The notes under the pieces: model-generated
Seen by the model: only the letters and a program-made list of their open reading frames with translations
Database searches by the model: none
Told to the model about the DNA's origin: nothing
Made by a program: the position numbers and the translations under genes
IMG/VR virus record: IMGVR_UViG_3300035670_001202
Location: 1 to 24,444 of that record
Strand: one strand, 5' to 3'
Length of the DNA: 24,444 nucleotides
Source: a virus
Shown here: piece after piece, positions 14,907 through 23,040 of the stretch
Layout of the letters: the number at the start of each line of letters is the position of its first letter
Numbering within the stretch: position 1 is the stretch's first letter

Positions 14907-15780
14907 CCTTGCAGACTTCTTAATGTCAATTGGCGTAGATGTACGCCGAGCAGGACAAGAAATTTCAGGACGATGCCCAGTGCACCTGTCTCGTACAGGT
15001 AAAGAAGACAACTCCCCATCATGGTCTATGAACGCAGACTCTGGTCTGTGGTTGTGTTACTCCTGTGGTGCTCGTGGAACACTGCCACAGTTGATTATGG
15101 AGTTGACAGGTAAAGATGACTTCTCTGTCACACAGATGTTGATGAATAACAGTGTTGAGCGCCTACAGATGCCTAAGTGGGAAAAGGTGCCTGAGGTAGA
15201 CCACCACATGTATTTACACTACGGTGATGTCCCTAGTCAGTACCTAAAGTCAAGAAACATCAGTGAAGAGTCAGCACGGGCATATGGAATCCGTTGGAAC
15301 GAAAAGAATTACTCATGGATTATTCCGATAATTAGTCCAGAGGGTGTTCTAGTTGGTTGGCAAGAAAAGGCAAAGGACTTTGTACGCAACCATCCTCGTG
15401 GTCTAAAGATGCGTAACACCTTGTTCGGTATTGAGAAAGCCGTACACAAGACGATAATCCTCGTAGAGTCCCCACTAGATGTCGTCCGTTTTGCATCATC
15501 GTTTGATGGCATGAACTGTCTAGCAACTTTTGGTGCATCAATCACCAAAGAGCAATTACAACTTGCCTACACAGTTGCCGACAAATTAATTGTGGCAATG
15601 GATAACGACAAGGCTGGAATTGACAGCGCAAAAAATATATTTAAAGATATGCCACTTCTCAAAGGAGGCGTGTACTGGTTGAAATACAAGCACACCAGTG
15701 CAAAGGACATTGGAGAAATGTCTGACGCTGAACTTGAAGAAGCGGTGGTTAACTCTTCCGTTATCCCTTGGTGGTTGTGA
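14887..15780 (+). CDS. dnaG: DNA primase with CHC2 zinc finger and TOPRIM domain
   Basis: A 297-residue protein. ATG 14887 has AGGAGG 6 nt upstream and overlaps the helicase gene by 20 nt. The zinc finger has Cys30, His33, Cys57 and Cys60 (CPVH, then CYSC). The TOPRIM domain has Glu194 in ILVESPLDVVR and Asp239/Asp241 in AMDNDKAG. At 297 residues it is short compared with the roughly 600-residue bacterial DnaG, lacking most of the helicase-binding C-terminal domain, as is common for phage primases. Together with DnaB it would make lagging-strand primers. Confidence 0.88.
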   Translation: MMAGTTDLADFLMSIGVDVRRAGQEISGRCPVHLSRTGKEDNSPSWSMNADSGLWLCYSCGARGTLPQLIMELTGKDDFSVTQMLMNNSVERLQMPKWEKVPEVDHHMYLHYGDVPSQYLKSRNISEESARAYGIRWNEKNYSWIIPIISPEGVLVGWQEKAKDFVRNHPRGLKMRNTLFGIEKAVHKTIILVESPLDVVRFASSFDGMNCLATFGASITKEQLQLAYTVADKLIVAMDNDKAGIDSAKNIFKDMPLLKGGVYWLKYKHTSAKDIGEMSDAELEEAVVNSSVIPWWL

Positions 15781-17324
15781 TGTTTACAGGAACTCTTTAT
15801 CCCTTTCAAGAAGAAGCAAGTCAGAGGATGGCAGACACAGGTCAAATGCTTCTTGCCATGGTCATGGGTGCAGGTAAGACAGTTACCACCATCTCTGCCT
15901 TAGAAGAACTAATTGGAAACAATGAAGTAGACCGTGTTCTTATTGTTGTTCCATCATCACTCAAATACCAGTGGCTTCGTGAGATTAAGAAGTTCACTGA
16001 CTCCACCGCAGTAGTCATTGATGGCTCACCAAAACAGCGAGAGGTTTTATGGCGCACAGCAATCAGATGCAGGTATGTCATTGTTAATCCAGAGGTGCTA
16101 CTCAACGACCAGACCTACTTAACTCACCTCGGTGCTAACGCCATGGTCATTGATGAAGCAACCATCATTAAATCTCCTCGTGCCAAGCGTTCAAAGATGT
16201 TAAAGAAACTTGGTAAAAGATTTCAGTATCGCTTTGCATTGACAGGTCAACCCATTGAGAACAAGCCAGAAGAATTGTTTTCAATCATGGAGTTTGTAGA
16301 CCCAAATGTTCTTGGTCGCTTTGACATCTTTGACAGAACCTTTATCGTCCGCAATCACTTTGGTGCCCCAGTTCGCTACAGAAACTTAAAACAACTAAAT
16401 GAATCTTTGTCAGAGGTCATGATTAGAAAAACTCGTGATGACATTGCTGACCAACTTCCTAAAGTCATCACACAAGTTGTCCCTGTTCCGTTTGACAGTG
16501 CAGGTGCATCAGCGTATGAGAAGATAAGTAAAGACCTACAAAACGAAATCAGTAAGGCAATCACAACAAGTGGTCGTGGATTTGATTTGTGGGCACATTA
16601 CAACGGAGGAAATGGAAATGACGCTCAAGGTCAAATTATGGCTCGCCTTACTGTGCTCCGCATGCTCTGCGATAACCCTCAGTTGGTTCTGGACTCAGCA
16701 CAAGCGTTTGACGACCCCACTCAAAGTACAGAGGGCAGTCAGTATGCTTCAGCAATCGTCAAAGCAAACTGGGTCTCCCCGTCCGCTAAAACACCCAAAC
16801 TAGATGCTGTCATCTCCTACATTACGGATGTTCTCAATGAAGACTCAAATAACAAAGTGGTTCTATTCTCGTTCTTTAAGAAGAACCTACGGCTTATCCA
16901 AGAAGCAACTAGCGGACTTACTGACAGCGTATTGTTCATGGGTGGTATGGATGCGAACGCAAGAGATGATGCCAAGCAAAGGTTTCAGACCGATAGTAAT
17001 GTTCGGCTCTTTTTATCCTCTGATGCGGGAGGCTATGGGGTGGACTTACCACAAGCCAATTACCTCATCTCTTACGACCTCCCTTGGTCGGCTGGCAAGT
17101 TGGACCAGCGAGACGCCAGAATTATCCGTTTATCTTCGGTACACCCCCATGTCACAATTACATCGTTCGTAATGAAAGGCTCTATTGAAGAGCGACAGTA
17201 TGAAATGTTGATGCAGAAGCGTGGAATTAATTCAGCGTTCCTTGACAAGCAGTATGACCAGCAAGGTAAGTTTGAGTTAAACCTTGGCACATTATCCGAC
17301 TTCCTAAAAAACACAGAGGTATAA
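15780..17324 (+). CDS. SNF2-type superfamily 2 helicase / ATPase
   Basis: A 514-residue protein. ATG 15780 overlaps the primase stop (TGATG). Motifs in order: a Q-like start LYPFQEEAS, motif I MVMGAGKT (27-34), motif Ia VLIVVPSSLKYQW, motif II VIDEAT with Asp125 and Glu126, motif III ALTGQPIEN, motif IV region KVVLFSFFKKNL, motif V LLSSDAGGYGVDLPQANYLI and motif VI QRDARIIR. This is the SNF2/RapA layout in a compact form. Such phage enzymes remodel branched DNA or strip proteins, similar in role to T4 UvsW, but the substrate is not shown here. Confidence 0.83.
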   Translation: MFTGTLYPFQEEASQRMADTGQMLLAMVMGAGKTVTTISALEELIGNNEVDRVLIVVPSSLKYQWLREIKKFTDSTAVVIDGSPKQREVLWRTAIRCRYVIVNPEVLLNDQTYLTHLGANAMVIDEATIIKSPRAKRSKMLKKLGKRFQYRFALTGQPIENKPEELFSIMEFVDPNVLGRFDIFDRTFIVRNHFGAPVRYRNLKQLNESLSEVMIRKTRDDIADQLPKVITQVVPVPFDSAGASAYEKISKDLQNEISKAITTSGRGFDLWAHYNGGNGNDAQGQIMARLTVLRMLCDNPQLVLDSAQAFDDPTQSTEGSQYASAIVKANWVSPSAKTPKLDAVISYITDVLNEDSNNKVVLFSFFKKNLRLIQEATSGLTDSVLFMGGMDANARDDAKQRFQTDSNVRLFLSSDAGGYGVDLPQANYLISYDLPWSAGKLDQRDARIIRLSSVHPHVTITSFVMKGSIEERQYEMLMQKRGINSAFLDKQYDQQGKFELNLGTLSDFLKNTEV

Positions 17325-17325
17325 A

Positions 17326-17733
17326 ATGAGAGTTGTAAAACGAGAAGAACCAGATACCGCTTACCTAGAGCGCCTTGCAGAAGAATACAAAAACTCTAAA
17401 GAGGCTCTTGCGTTAATTGAAAAACGCACCAACGACATGAAGAAAGAATTATCTTCTGCGGTAGAAAAGTTTGGTACTCCAGACGACAAAGGTCATCTGT
17501 GGTTGTCTATCGGAGAACTCAGCCTTAAGCGTGAAAAGCGTGTGTCACGCTCATTTGATTCTGCATCAGCAGAACAATGGGCAAAGAACAATGGTTATTG
17601 GGATGAAGTCAAAGAAGTTATAGAAGTTCTCAGCGAAGACAAGATTCTTGGATTGGCATGGTCTGACAAGTCTTTGGAAGAAACCATCATGATGTTTTAT
17701 ATTGAAAAAGAATCTTGGGCTTTCAAAGCATGA
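17326..17733 (+). CDS. Unknown protein with N-terminal coiled coil
   Basis: A 135-residue protein that starts one base after the helicase stop. Residues about 8-50 are highly charged and likely a coiled coil (YLERLAEEYKNSKEALALIE, then KRTNDMKKELSSAVEKF). A beta strand pair (GHLWLSIGELSLKREKRV) and a helical domain follow (EQWAKNNGYWDEVKEVIEVL). No known motif is present. It is ATGA-coupled to the following HTH gene, and its place among the replication genes suggests a supporting role only. Confidence 0.6.
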   Translation: MRVVKREEPDTAYLERLAEEYKNSKEALALIEKRTNDMKKELSSAVEKFGTPDDKGHLWLSIGELSLKREKRVSRSFDSASAEQWAKNNGYWDEVKEVIEVLSEDKILGLAWSDKSLEETIMMFYIEKESWAFKA

Positions 17734-18182
17734 GGGACCCGTTAGAACTTTTTGGTGACCTTCCTGATTTTCCAGGAAAAAAGAAACCAAAAAACAGACC
17801 GCTTACGAAAGAAGAAAAGTCATCAGTTGATGACCCCTTCCGTGGAGTAACCAAGAAGGTTGCAATGATTAACGGAGTTCAGCGAGAGTTGTACACCGTT
17901 GGTGCAGTAGCCAGAATACTTGGGCGCTCTGCGGTTACTCTTCGTAAGTGGGAAAGAAAGGGCTGGATTCCAGCACCAACATTTAGGACATCAAAAGCCA
18001 GTGGTGCGGAGTTGTTAAATGCTGACCGCAAGGGGTATCGTCTCTACTCCCGTGAGCAGGTTGAAGTGTTGCTAACAGCCCTTGAACAAAATAACCTCAT
18101 GGGAGATAGAAATAGTGCTTGGCAAGACGCCAATAACTGGCTATCTTTCATCCACTACATACAAGCCAATTGGCCAAAGTAA
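17730..18182 (+). CDS. MerR-like helix-turn-helix DNA-binding protein
   Basis: A 150-residue protein starting at ATG 17730, in ATGA overlap with the upstream gene; the in-frame TTG at 17715 is less likely. The N-terminal 45 residues are Pro/Lys-rich. Residues about 55-82 are a MerR-type HTH: YTVGAVARILGRSAVTLRKW followed by the wing ERKGWIPAP. The end of the domain, KGYRLYSREQVEVLLTALEQ, is also the MerR pattern. No C-terminal effector domain or metal-binding Cys follows. It could regulate phage genes or serve in replication or excision; no target is evident. Confidence 0.68.
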   Translation: MRDPLELFGDLPDFPGKKKPKNRPLTKEEKSSVDDPFRGVTKKVAMINGVQRELYTVGAVARILGRSAVTLRKWERKGWIPAPTFRTSKASGAELLNADRKGYRLYSREQVEVLLTALEQNNLMGDRNSAWQDANNWLSFIHYIQANWPK

Positions 18183-18194
18183 GGAGCAAACAAC

Positions 18195-18905
18195 ATGGGT
18201 AGATGGGACAGCGACTTTGAGGACGATGAACAAGAGTTCACGGAACCTTCAAAGGCATCCAACGATTCAGGGCTTACACGCAAGCCACGAACCGAATCAA
18301 CAGAACCAGTGCGTAAAGTAGTTCGCAGTGGTTGGGGTAGCACCGAGCGCACAACCACCAGTGGTGAAGGCGATTACGCCAAGCGTCTCAAGGTCACCGA
18401 ATCAATTCAAATCATCAAGTTCATTGAAGATGCCCCATACGCTCGCTATCGCCAGCACTGGGTAGAGCGTAAGGGACAGATGTCATTCACATGCATCGCA
18501 GACGCTGACACCAGCACAACCTGCCCATTGTGTGAAGCAGGTAATCGTCCATCATGGCGCTTCAACTTCAATGTTGTTTTGATGACTCCAGGTGAAGAGC
18601 CAGTCCTTCGTTCCTACGAAGTCGGTGCTCGTGTCATTGACTCTCTGAAGAACTTCAATGACCACCCAGCGATGGGACCATTGTCCAAGCACTACTGGAC
18701 GGTGTCACGCTCAGGTAAGGGTGCAACAACATCAACTAACCACCAGATGGTTCGTGAAGGTGACCTTGCAGACTGGGGTCTTGAGGCTCTCTCAAAGGAC
18801 GACCTCAACCACTTCAGTGGCAATGCGTATACAGACGAAATCATTCGCACGCCATCTCGTAAGACGCTGGCAGAAGTCGCACTTGAGATTCAGACTGACG
18901 ACTGA
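18195..18905 (+). CDS. ssb: Single-stranded DNA-binding protein, gp32-like
   Basis: A 236-residue protein with AAGGAG at 18181-18186. The first 60 residues are acidic, then Ser/Thr/Arg-rich and probably disordered. The core (about 65-170) has HWVERKGQMSFTC and TTCPLCEAG. His88, Cys100, Cys110 and Cys113 reproduce the zinc-binding spacing of T4 gp32 (His64, Cys77, Cys87, Cys90) almost exactly. Beta strands around it (IQIIKFIEDAPYARYRQHWV, then WRFNFNVVLM) fit an OB fold. It ends in a short acidic tail. gp32-type proteins coat ssDNA and contact polymerase, helicase and recombinase. The next gene, the DNA polymerase, is TGATG-coupled. Confidence 0.8.
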   Translation: MGRWDSDFEDDEQEFTEPSKASNDSGLTRKPRTESTEPVRKVVRSGWGSTERTTTSGEGDYAKRLKVTESIQIIKFIEDAPYARYRQHWVERKGQMSFTCIADADTSTTCPLCEAGNRPSWRFNFNVVLMTPGEEPVLRSYEVGARVIDSLKNFNDHPAMGPLSKHYWTVSRSGKGATTSTNHQMVREGDLADWGLEALSKDDLNHFSGNAYTDEIIRTPSRKTLAEVALEIQTDD

Positions 18906-20953
18906 TGTCTTACGGCGTTGTCAAAACGCTTGATGAGGTACGGGAAGCCGTTTCCATAATCCAACAGCACGGAGCCTTTGCATTTGATGTGGAGACCCGT
19001 GGGAACTTGGAACGGCACCCCAACCTCATTGAAGTCGTTGAGCAGGAGTGGAAAGCACACCTTTCCAAGTTAAAGGCTCCTACGCCTGAGATTGCTCGTA
19101 AGGCTCGTGAGAACATTGAGGGCAAGTACCGTGGTGAGTTAGCACTTGACCCACTTCGTAATGAAATATTTTGGATTGCATTAGCAACGCACGGTCACTC
19201 ATGGGCTATCCCTATGGGTCATCGTGTCGGTGTCATTTTGATACCAGAGGAGGTTGGAGATGGTTCTACGGTTCCGCCAGAGGGTTACCGAAGGGTGCTC
19301 AAGAATGGTCAAGAGTCAATGGCAAAGGCTCGCTATCACATACCTGCGGTGCACGCAGAGGTACCCGTTCAACTAGACCGTTCAGAAGTTCTAGAGGTGT
19401 TAAAGCCACTGTTCTTTAGTGACCTTGTAAAGATTGGTCACAATGTCAAGTTTGATGCTCGCTCTATAGGTAAGTATTACGGCGAGATTCCAGAGGGTCC
19501 ATTCTTTGACACCATCTTGATGCAACACATCCTTGATGAGAACTTGATGTCATACTCAATGGAGCAGGTTGTACTTAACAACTACCGCACCAGTTCACAT
19601 GGTCGTGAAGGAAAACTTGGCGCAATCATTGACACAGTTCCATTTGATAAAGCCACACGCTATGTTCACCTTGATGCTCGCTGGACATGGTTGATGTACA
19701 CACGGATGTGGCGACAGATTGTCAACAACGAAGAACTACAAAAAGCATTTATGTTAGATGTGGAAGTTCTTCGTGTTTTGATGGAGATGGAAAACAACGG
19801 AATCCTTGTTGACTCTCGTGCCTTGAAGAATCTTGGTAAAGAGTTGGACGGCAAACTTCGTGACATCATCCTTGCTATCAGTGAGCACGCATTTGTTGGA
19901 TTCAACCCAGACTCCAACCCACACAAACAAGCACTCTTGTTCAACAAGAAGCGTGAGGGTGGTCTAGCACTAAAGCCAGTAAAGAAGACCGCTAAGGGTG
20001 CTCCGTCTGTAGATGAAGAGTCGCTACAGAAACTCAAGGGAGAACATCCAGTTGTTCCAATGCTTCTGGAATATTCTGAAATGCAGAAACTTAAATCAAC
20101 TTATGTTGATGGTTTGATTCCTAAGTTGAACAACAGTCGTCTTCATCCGTCATTCCACTTGCACCGCACTGCAACTGGTCGCCTTTCCTCCAGCAATCCG
20201 AACCTCCAGAACATTCCACGCTCATCATCGGTGCGTAGTTTGTTCGTTGCTCCTGACGGTCACAAACTCCTTGTGGCTGACTATGACCAGATTGAACTCC
20301 GTGTCATGGCAATGTTCTCACAGGATAAGCAACTAATTAGAATCTTTAAAAACGAAGAGGACATTCACGCTGGAGCCGCCGCTTTGCTGTACAAGAAGCC
20401 TATTGAGGAAGTAACCAGCGAAGAGCGCCAGATTGGTAAGGGCGTTAACTTCCTCACTGCCTACGGTGGCGGACCACATAAGTTGTCTAACACGACTGGC
20501 ATCTCCGTTGAAGAGGCTCGTCACATGATTGACCAGTATTACAAACAGTTTGCTGGTCTGACCGAGTGGAAGCGACAGGTCATTGAGTCTGGTAGAAAGA
20601 AGGGGTATGTATCTACCCTCTATGGTCGCCGTAGGCGTCTCCCAGACCTCAACTCCGATGACGAGTTCACACGCTCTCGTGCCGAGAGACAGGCTGTGAA
20701 CGCCGTTGTGCAGGGTTCTGCGGCTGACCTGTGTAAAGAGGCTATGGTAAGCATCTCAGGGCTTCTGAGAGGCATTGACGCCCAACTGCTGGTACAGGTG
20801 CATGACGAACTGGTGGTGTCGGTAAACGAGGACATCATTGAGGACTTGACCCCCAAGTTCATGGAGACCATGGGTCATGGTCGGGTCATTGACGCCGTTC
20901 CCCTAGTTGTCTCATGCGACTCGGCATATAGTTGGGCGGAGGCAAAAGGATGA
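18905..20953 (+). CDS. polA: DNA polymerase I-type (family A) with 3'-5' exonuclease
   Basis: A 682-residue protein without a 5' nuclease domain, as in many phage enzymes. The exonuclease motifs are FDVETRG (Asp28, Glu30), IGHNVKFD (to Asp184) and YVHLDARW. The polymerase has TGRLSSSNPNLQNIP, motif A DYDQIELR (Asp459), the O-helix RQIGKGVNFLTAYG (Arg508, Lys512, Phe516, Tyr520) and motif C VHDE (Asp634). Phe at the position equal to E. coli Phe762 has been linked to lytic phages. About 60 residues after exonuclease motif I (about 40-75) are charged and helical, an insert of unknown use. It is TGATG-coupled to SSB. Confidence 0.92.
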   Translation: MSYGVVKTLDEVREAVSIIQQHGAFAFDVETRGNLERHPNLIEVVEQEWKAHLSKLKAPTPEIARKARENIEGKYRGELALDPLRNEIFWIALATHGHSWAIPMGHRVGVILIPEEVGDGSTVPPEGYRRVLKNGQESMAKARYHIPAVHAEVPVQLDRSEVLEVLKPLFFSDLVKIGHNVKFDARSIGKYYGEIPEGPFFDTILMQHILDENLMSYSMEQVVLNNYRTSSHGREGKLGAIIDTVPFDKATRYVHLDARWTWLMYTRMWRQIVNNEELQKAFMLDVEVLRVLMEMENNGILVDSRALKNLGKELDGKLRDIILAISEHAFVGFNPDSNPHKQALLFNKKREGGLALKPVKKTAKGAPSVDEESLQKLKGEHPVVPMLLEYSEMQKLKSTYVDGLIPKLNNSRLHPSFHLHRTATGRLSSSNPNLQNIPRSSSVRSLFVAPDGHKLLVADYDQIELRVMAMFSQDKQLIRIFKNEEDIHAGAAALLYKKPIEEVTSEERQIGKGVNFLTAYGGGPHKLSNTTGISVEEARHMIDQYYKQFAGLTEWKRQVIESGRKKGYVSTLYGRRRRLPDLNSDDEFTRSRAERQAVNAVVQGSAADLCKEAMVSISGLLRGIDAQLLVQVHDELVVSVNEDIIEDLTPKFMETMGHGRVIDAVPLVVSCDSAYSWAEAKG

Positions 20954-21306
20954 GCGCAGTAGACAAAAGAATGTATTATCTAATGCTCTCTCCGTCATTG
21001 GGACAGGAGTTTGCCAACGATGCTGGGTTCTCTATGCCATCAGAAGAAGTACAAGAGATTGAAACTTATGATGTCATTGCACGATGGGCTTTGATAACTG
21101 CAACTGGGTTACTTAGCGAAGTGCTGGAGTGTTCTGACTGGTTTTGTGAATTGGAAAGTATCCGAGAACTAGACGAAGATGAGAGAGACGAGTTCCATAA
21201 AACACTCGTGTCTCACAGCGTGGCGCTTATAAACCGAATACTGGATTCAGAGAAAGTAATTCTTATGGTTGAGCAAGAATCATTAGAGGAGTATGACGAT
21301 GAGTGA
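20950..21306 (+). CDS. Acidic helical protein of unknown function
   Basis: A 118-residue protein starting at ATG 20950, in ATGA overlap with the polymerase stop; an in-frame TTG at 20932 would add six residues. It is strongly acidic, with long predicted helices (VIARWALITATGLLSEVLE, then ESIRELDEDERDEFHKTLV, then SVALINRILDSEKVILMVE). No catalytic motif is seen. It ends EEYDDE, similar to the YDDVE ends of the two initiator-region proteins. Place and charge suggest a protein partner of the replication complex, but this is inference. Confidence 0.6.
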   Translation: MSAVDKRMYYLMLSPSLGQEFANDAGFSMPSEEVQEIETYDVIARWALITATGLLSEVLECSDWFCELESIRELDEDERDEFHKTLVSHSVALINRILDSEKVILMVEQESLEEYDDE

Positions 21307-21697
21307 CTGGTGGTCAAAGAAACTTGCGGGAGAAAATCCAACACCGCAACGCACATACACAACGCCCCCTACGACACCACCGATACAGATGCCTATGCAG
21401 TCACCTGCACAGACGCAACCTATGCAACCTCCACAGCAACAAGGTGGGCGACAAGAGTTGCTAGACCCTAGCCGTGGAGCCAATGAACAAATTGATATGA
21501 GCACTGCAATTCGTCTGTGGAAAGGTGGAGAAGCAATGCGTAAAGAAGGTAACATGACCTGCCCTGACTGCGGAAGCATTTATGTTTTCAGTAGAACAGG
21601 TCGTGGTCATAACACCATGATTAACGGTGCCAGTCCTGCACCACGCTGTTACGAGTGTGGTTGGAATGGCATGTACGACCAAGCACAACCGAGGTAA
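21299..21697 (+). CDS. Zinc-ribbon protein with Pro/Gln-rich N-terminus
   Basis: A 132-residue protein. ATG 21299 is preferred to ATG 21293 because it gives 7 nt spacing to the GAGGAG site. The N-terminus (about 10-55) is a Pro/Gln/Thr-rich, probably disordered arm. The C-terminus is a zinc ribbon with CPDC (Cys88, Cys91) and CYEC (Cys117, Cys120). Zinc ribbons of this size usually bind nucleic acid or protein. Direct location before recA suggests work in DNA metabolism; the exact role is not shown. Confidence 0.65.
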   Translation: MSDWWSKKLAGENPTPQRTYTTPPTTPPIQMPMQSPAQTQPMQPPQQQGGRQELLDPSRGANEQIDMSTAIRLWKGGEAMRKEGNMTCPDCGSIYVFSRTGRGHNTMINGASPAPRCYECGWNGMYDQAQPR

Positions 21698-21700
21698 CAA

Positions 21701-22720
21701 ATGTCAGAGTACGAATCACTACAGTCCATTATTAACTCCGTACAGAAAAAGTATGGGGCAGGAAGCATTGTCAAAGGCTCTGACATCAGAGAAATGATTC
21801 CACGAATCACAACTGGTGTGTTGTCGTATGACCTCATGCTCGGTGGTGGTTGGCCTGTCAACCAGTGGAGTGAAATCATTGGTGAAGAGTCATCAGGTAA
21901 GACTGCTATGGCATTCAAGACAATTGCGGCTAACCAAGCACTTGACCCAGAGTTCTGCGCTATGTGGATTGCGGCTGAGGACTTCGTACCTGAATACGCA
22001 AAGGCAATCGGTGTAGACCTTGACCGTCTATGGATTGTTGAGAACAACATCATGGAGCAGGTATACGACCTTGCTATTCGTGCACTGGACAACCGTGCAG
22101 TTGACATGATTGTTATTGACTCATTGCCTGCACTCGTACCAGATGACGAAGCAGAAAAGATGATGGAAGAGTTCACCGTTGGTCTTGGTGCTCGCTTGAC
22201 AGGAAAGTTCTTCCGCAAGTCTTCCAAGTCACAAAAGCGTTCACTTATTGAAGAAGACCGTGGTTGCACTGGTCTCATCATCAACCAGTGGCGTGAAAAG
22301 ATTGGCGTCATGTGGGGAGACAACCGCACGACCCCAGGTGGTAAGGCAAAGAACTTCCACTACTTCTGCCGTGTTGAAGTCAAGCGTGATGAGTGGCTCA
22401 AGGAAAAGGACGAGACTGTTGGTCAGTCCATTAAGGGTCGTACTATCAAGAACAAGACACACCGACCACAACAGACGGCTGTCGTTGACTTCTACTTTAC
22501 TGATTCAAACAACTTTGACTTTGGCGATTTTGATGTCATCAAGGACATGGTCAACATCGGTATTGCATCAGGAATCATTGAGCGAGCAGGTGCGTTCTAT
22601 TCCTATGGTGGACAACGCTGGCAGGGCAAGGAAAAGGTTCTGGACGGTATCCGTGAAGACCTAGACCTTCGTGCACAGTTGCGTACAGATGTCTTCACCA
22701 AATACGGGATTGAACAGTGA
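21701..22720 (+). CDS. recA: RecA-family recombinase
   Basis: A 339-residue protein with GAGG upstream. It has the full RecA motif set: IVKGSDIREMIPRITTGVLSYD at the start, Walker A GEESSGKT (61-68), Walker B DMIVIDSLPALVP, the loop-2 region NQWREKIGVMWGD followed by TTPGGKA, and a C-terminal domain with TVGQSIKGRTIKNKTHRPQQ shaped like the RecA/UvsX end. It forms filaments on ssDNA and catalyses strand exchange, here probably for recombination-primed replication and repair. It overlaps the next gene by GTGA. A 45-residue region (about 145-180) rich in Lys and Glu is larger than in E. coli RecA. Confidence 0.9.
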   Translation: MSEYESLQSIINSVQKKYGAGSIVKGSDIREMIPRITTGVLSYDLMLGGGWPVNQWSEIIGEESSGKTAMAFKTIAANQALDPEFCAMWIAAEDFVPEYAKAIGVDLDRLWIVENNIMEQVYDLAIRALDNRAVDMIVIDSLPALVPDDEAEKMMEEFTVGLGARLTGKFFRKSSKSQKRSLIEEDRGCTGLIINQWREKIGVMWGDNRTTPGGKAKNFHYFCRVEVKRDEWLKEKDETVGQSIKGRTIKNKTHRPQQTAVVDFYFTDSNNFDFGDFDVIKDMVNIGIASGIIERAGAFYSYGGQRWQGKEKVLDGIREDLDLRAQLRTDVFTKYGIEQ

Positions 22721-23040
22721 ACCTTGAGGACAAGCGCAACATCATCAAGACTTCCAGAAAACAAGAGAAGCGCACAGCAGATACCTACAAAGGAAGTCGT
22801 AACGCTGGCTCAGGCTCAGGGTGGATGCGAAAGAACGATGTTCGTTCCGTAGAGTTTTTATTTGAAAACAAGTTCACAACAAACAAGAAGTCAATCACAT
22901 TGAAAGAAGTAGACCTTCGGGAACTTGTAGAGCGTGCCATCTTAGAAGACCGCACACCAGTTCTTCAGTTTGATTTGGCTAACCGCCGATATGTTGTCTT
23001 GGTTGAAGACGACTTTGTGGAGATGATTGGTAATGATTAA
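22717..23040 (+). CDS. Putative Hjc-like Holliday-junction resolvase (PD-(D/E)XK fold)
   Basis: A 107-residue protein with GTG start in GTGA overlap with recA. The order of residues suggests a small PD-(D/E)XK nuclease like archaeal Hjc: a Glu near the N-terminus (QEKR, Glu17), a GSGSGW loop, Asp41 in KNDVRS, and Glu50-x-Lys52 in LFENK, followed by Thr/Lys-rich KFTTNKK and a last helix. In this fold the Asp, Glu and Lys bind metal at the active site. Size, and its place between RecA and another nuclease of the same fold, fit a junction-cleaving role. The spacing was judged by eye and other small nucleases are possible. Confidence 0.5.
   Translation: MNLEDKRNIIKTSRKQEKRTADTYKGSRNAGSGSGWMRKNDVRSVEFLFENKFTTNKKSITLKEVDLRELVERAILEDRTPVLQFDLANRRYVVLVEDDFVEMIGND

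Noticed and set aside
21649-22329. Open frame of 226 codons on the minus strand opposite recA
   Set aside because: It is antisense to a strongly conserved gene, has no recognisable protein pattern and no ribosome binding site; it is a codon-usage shadow.
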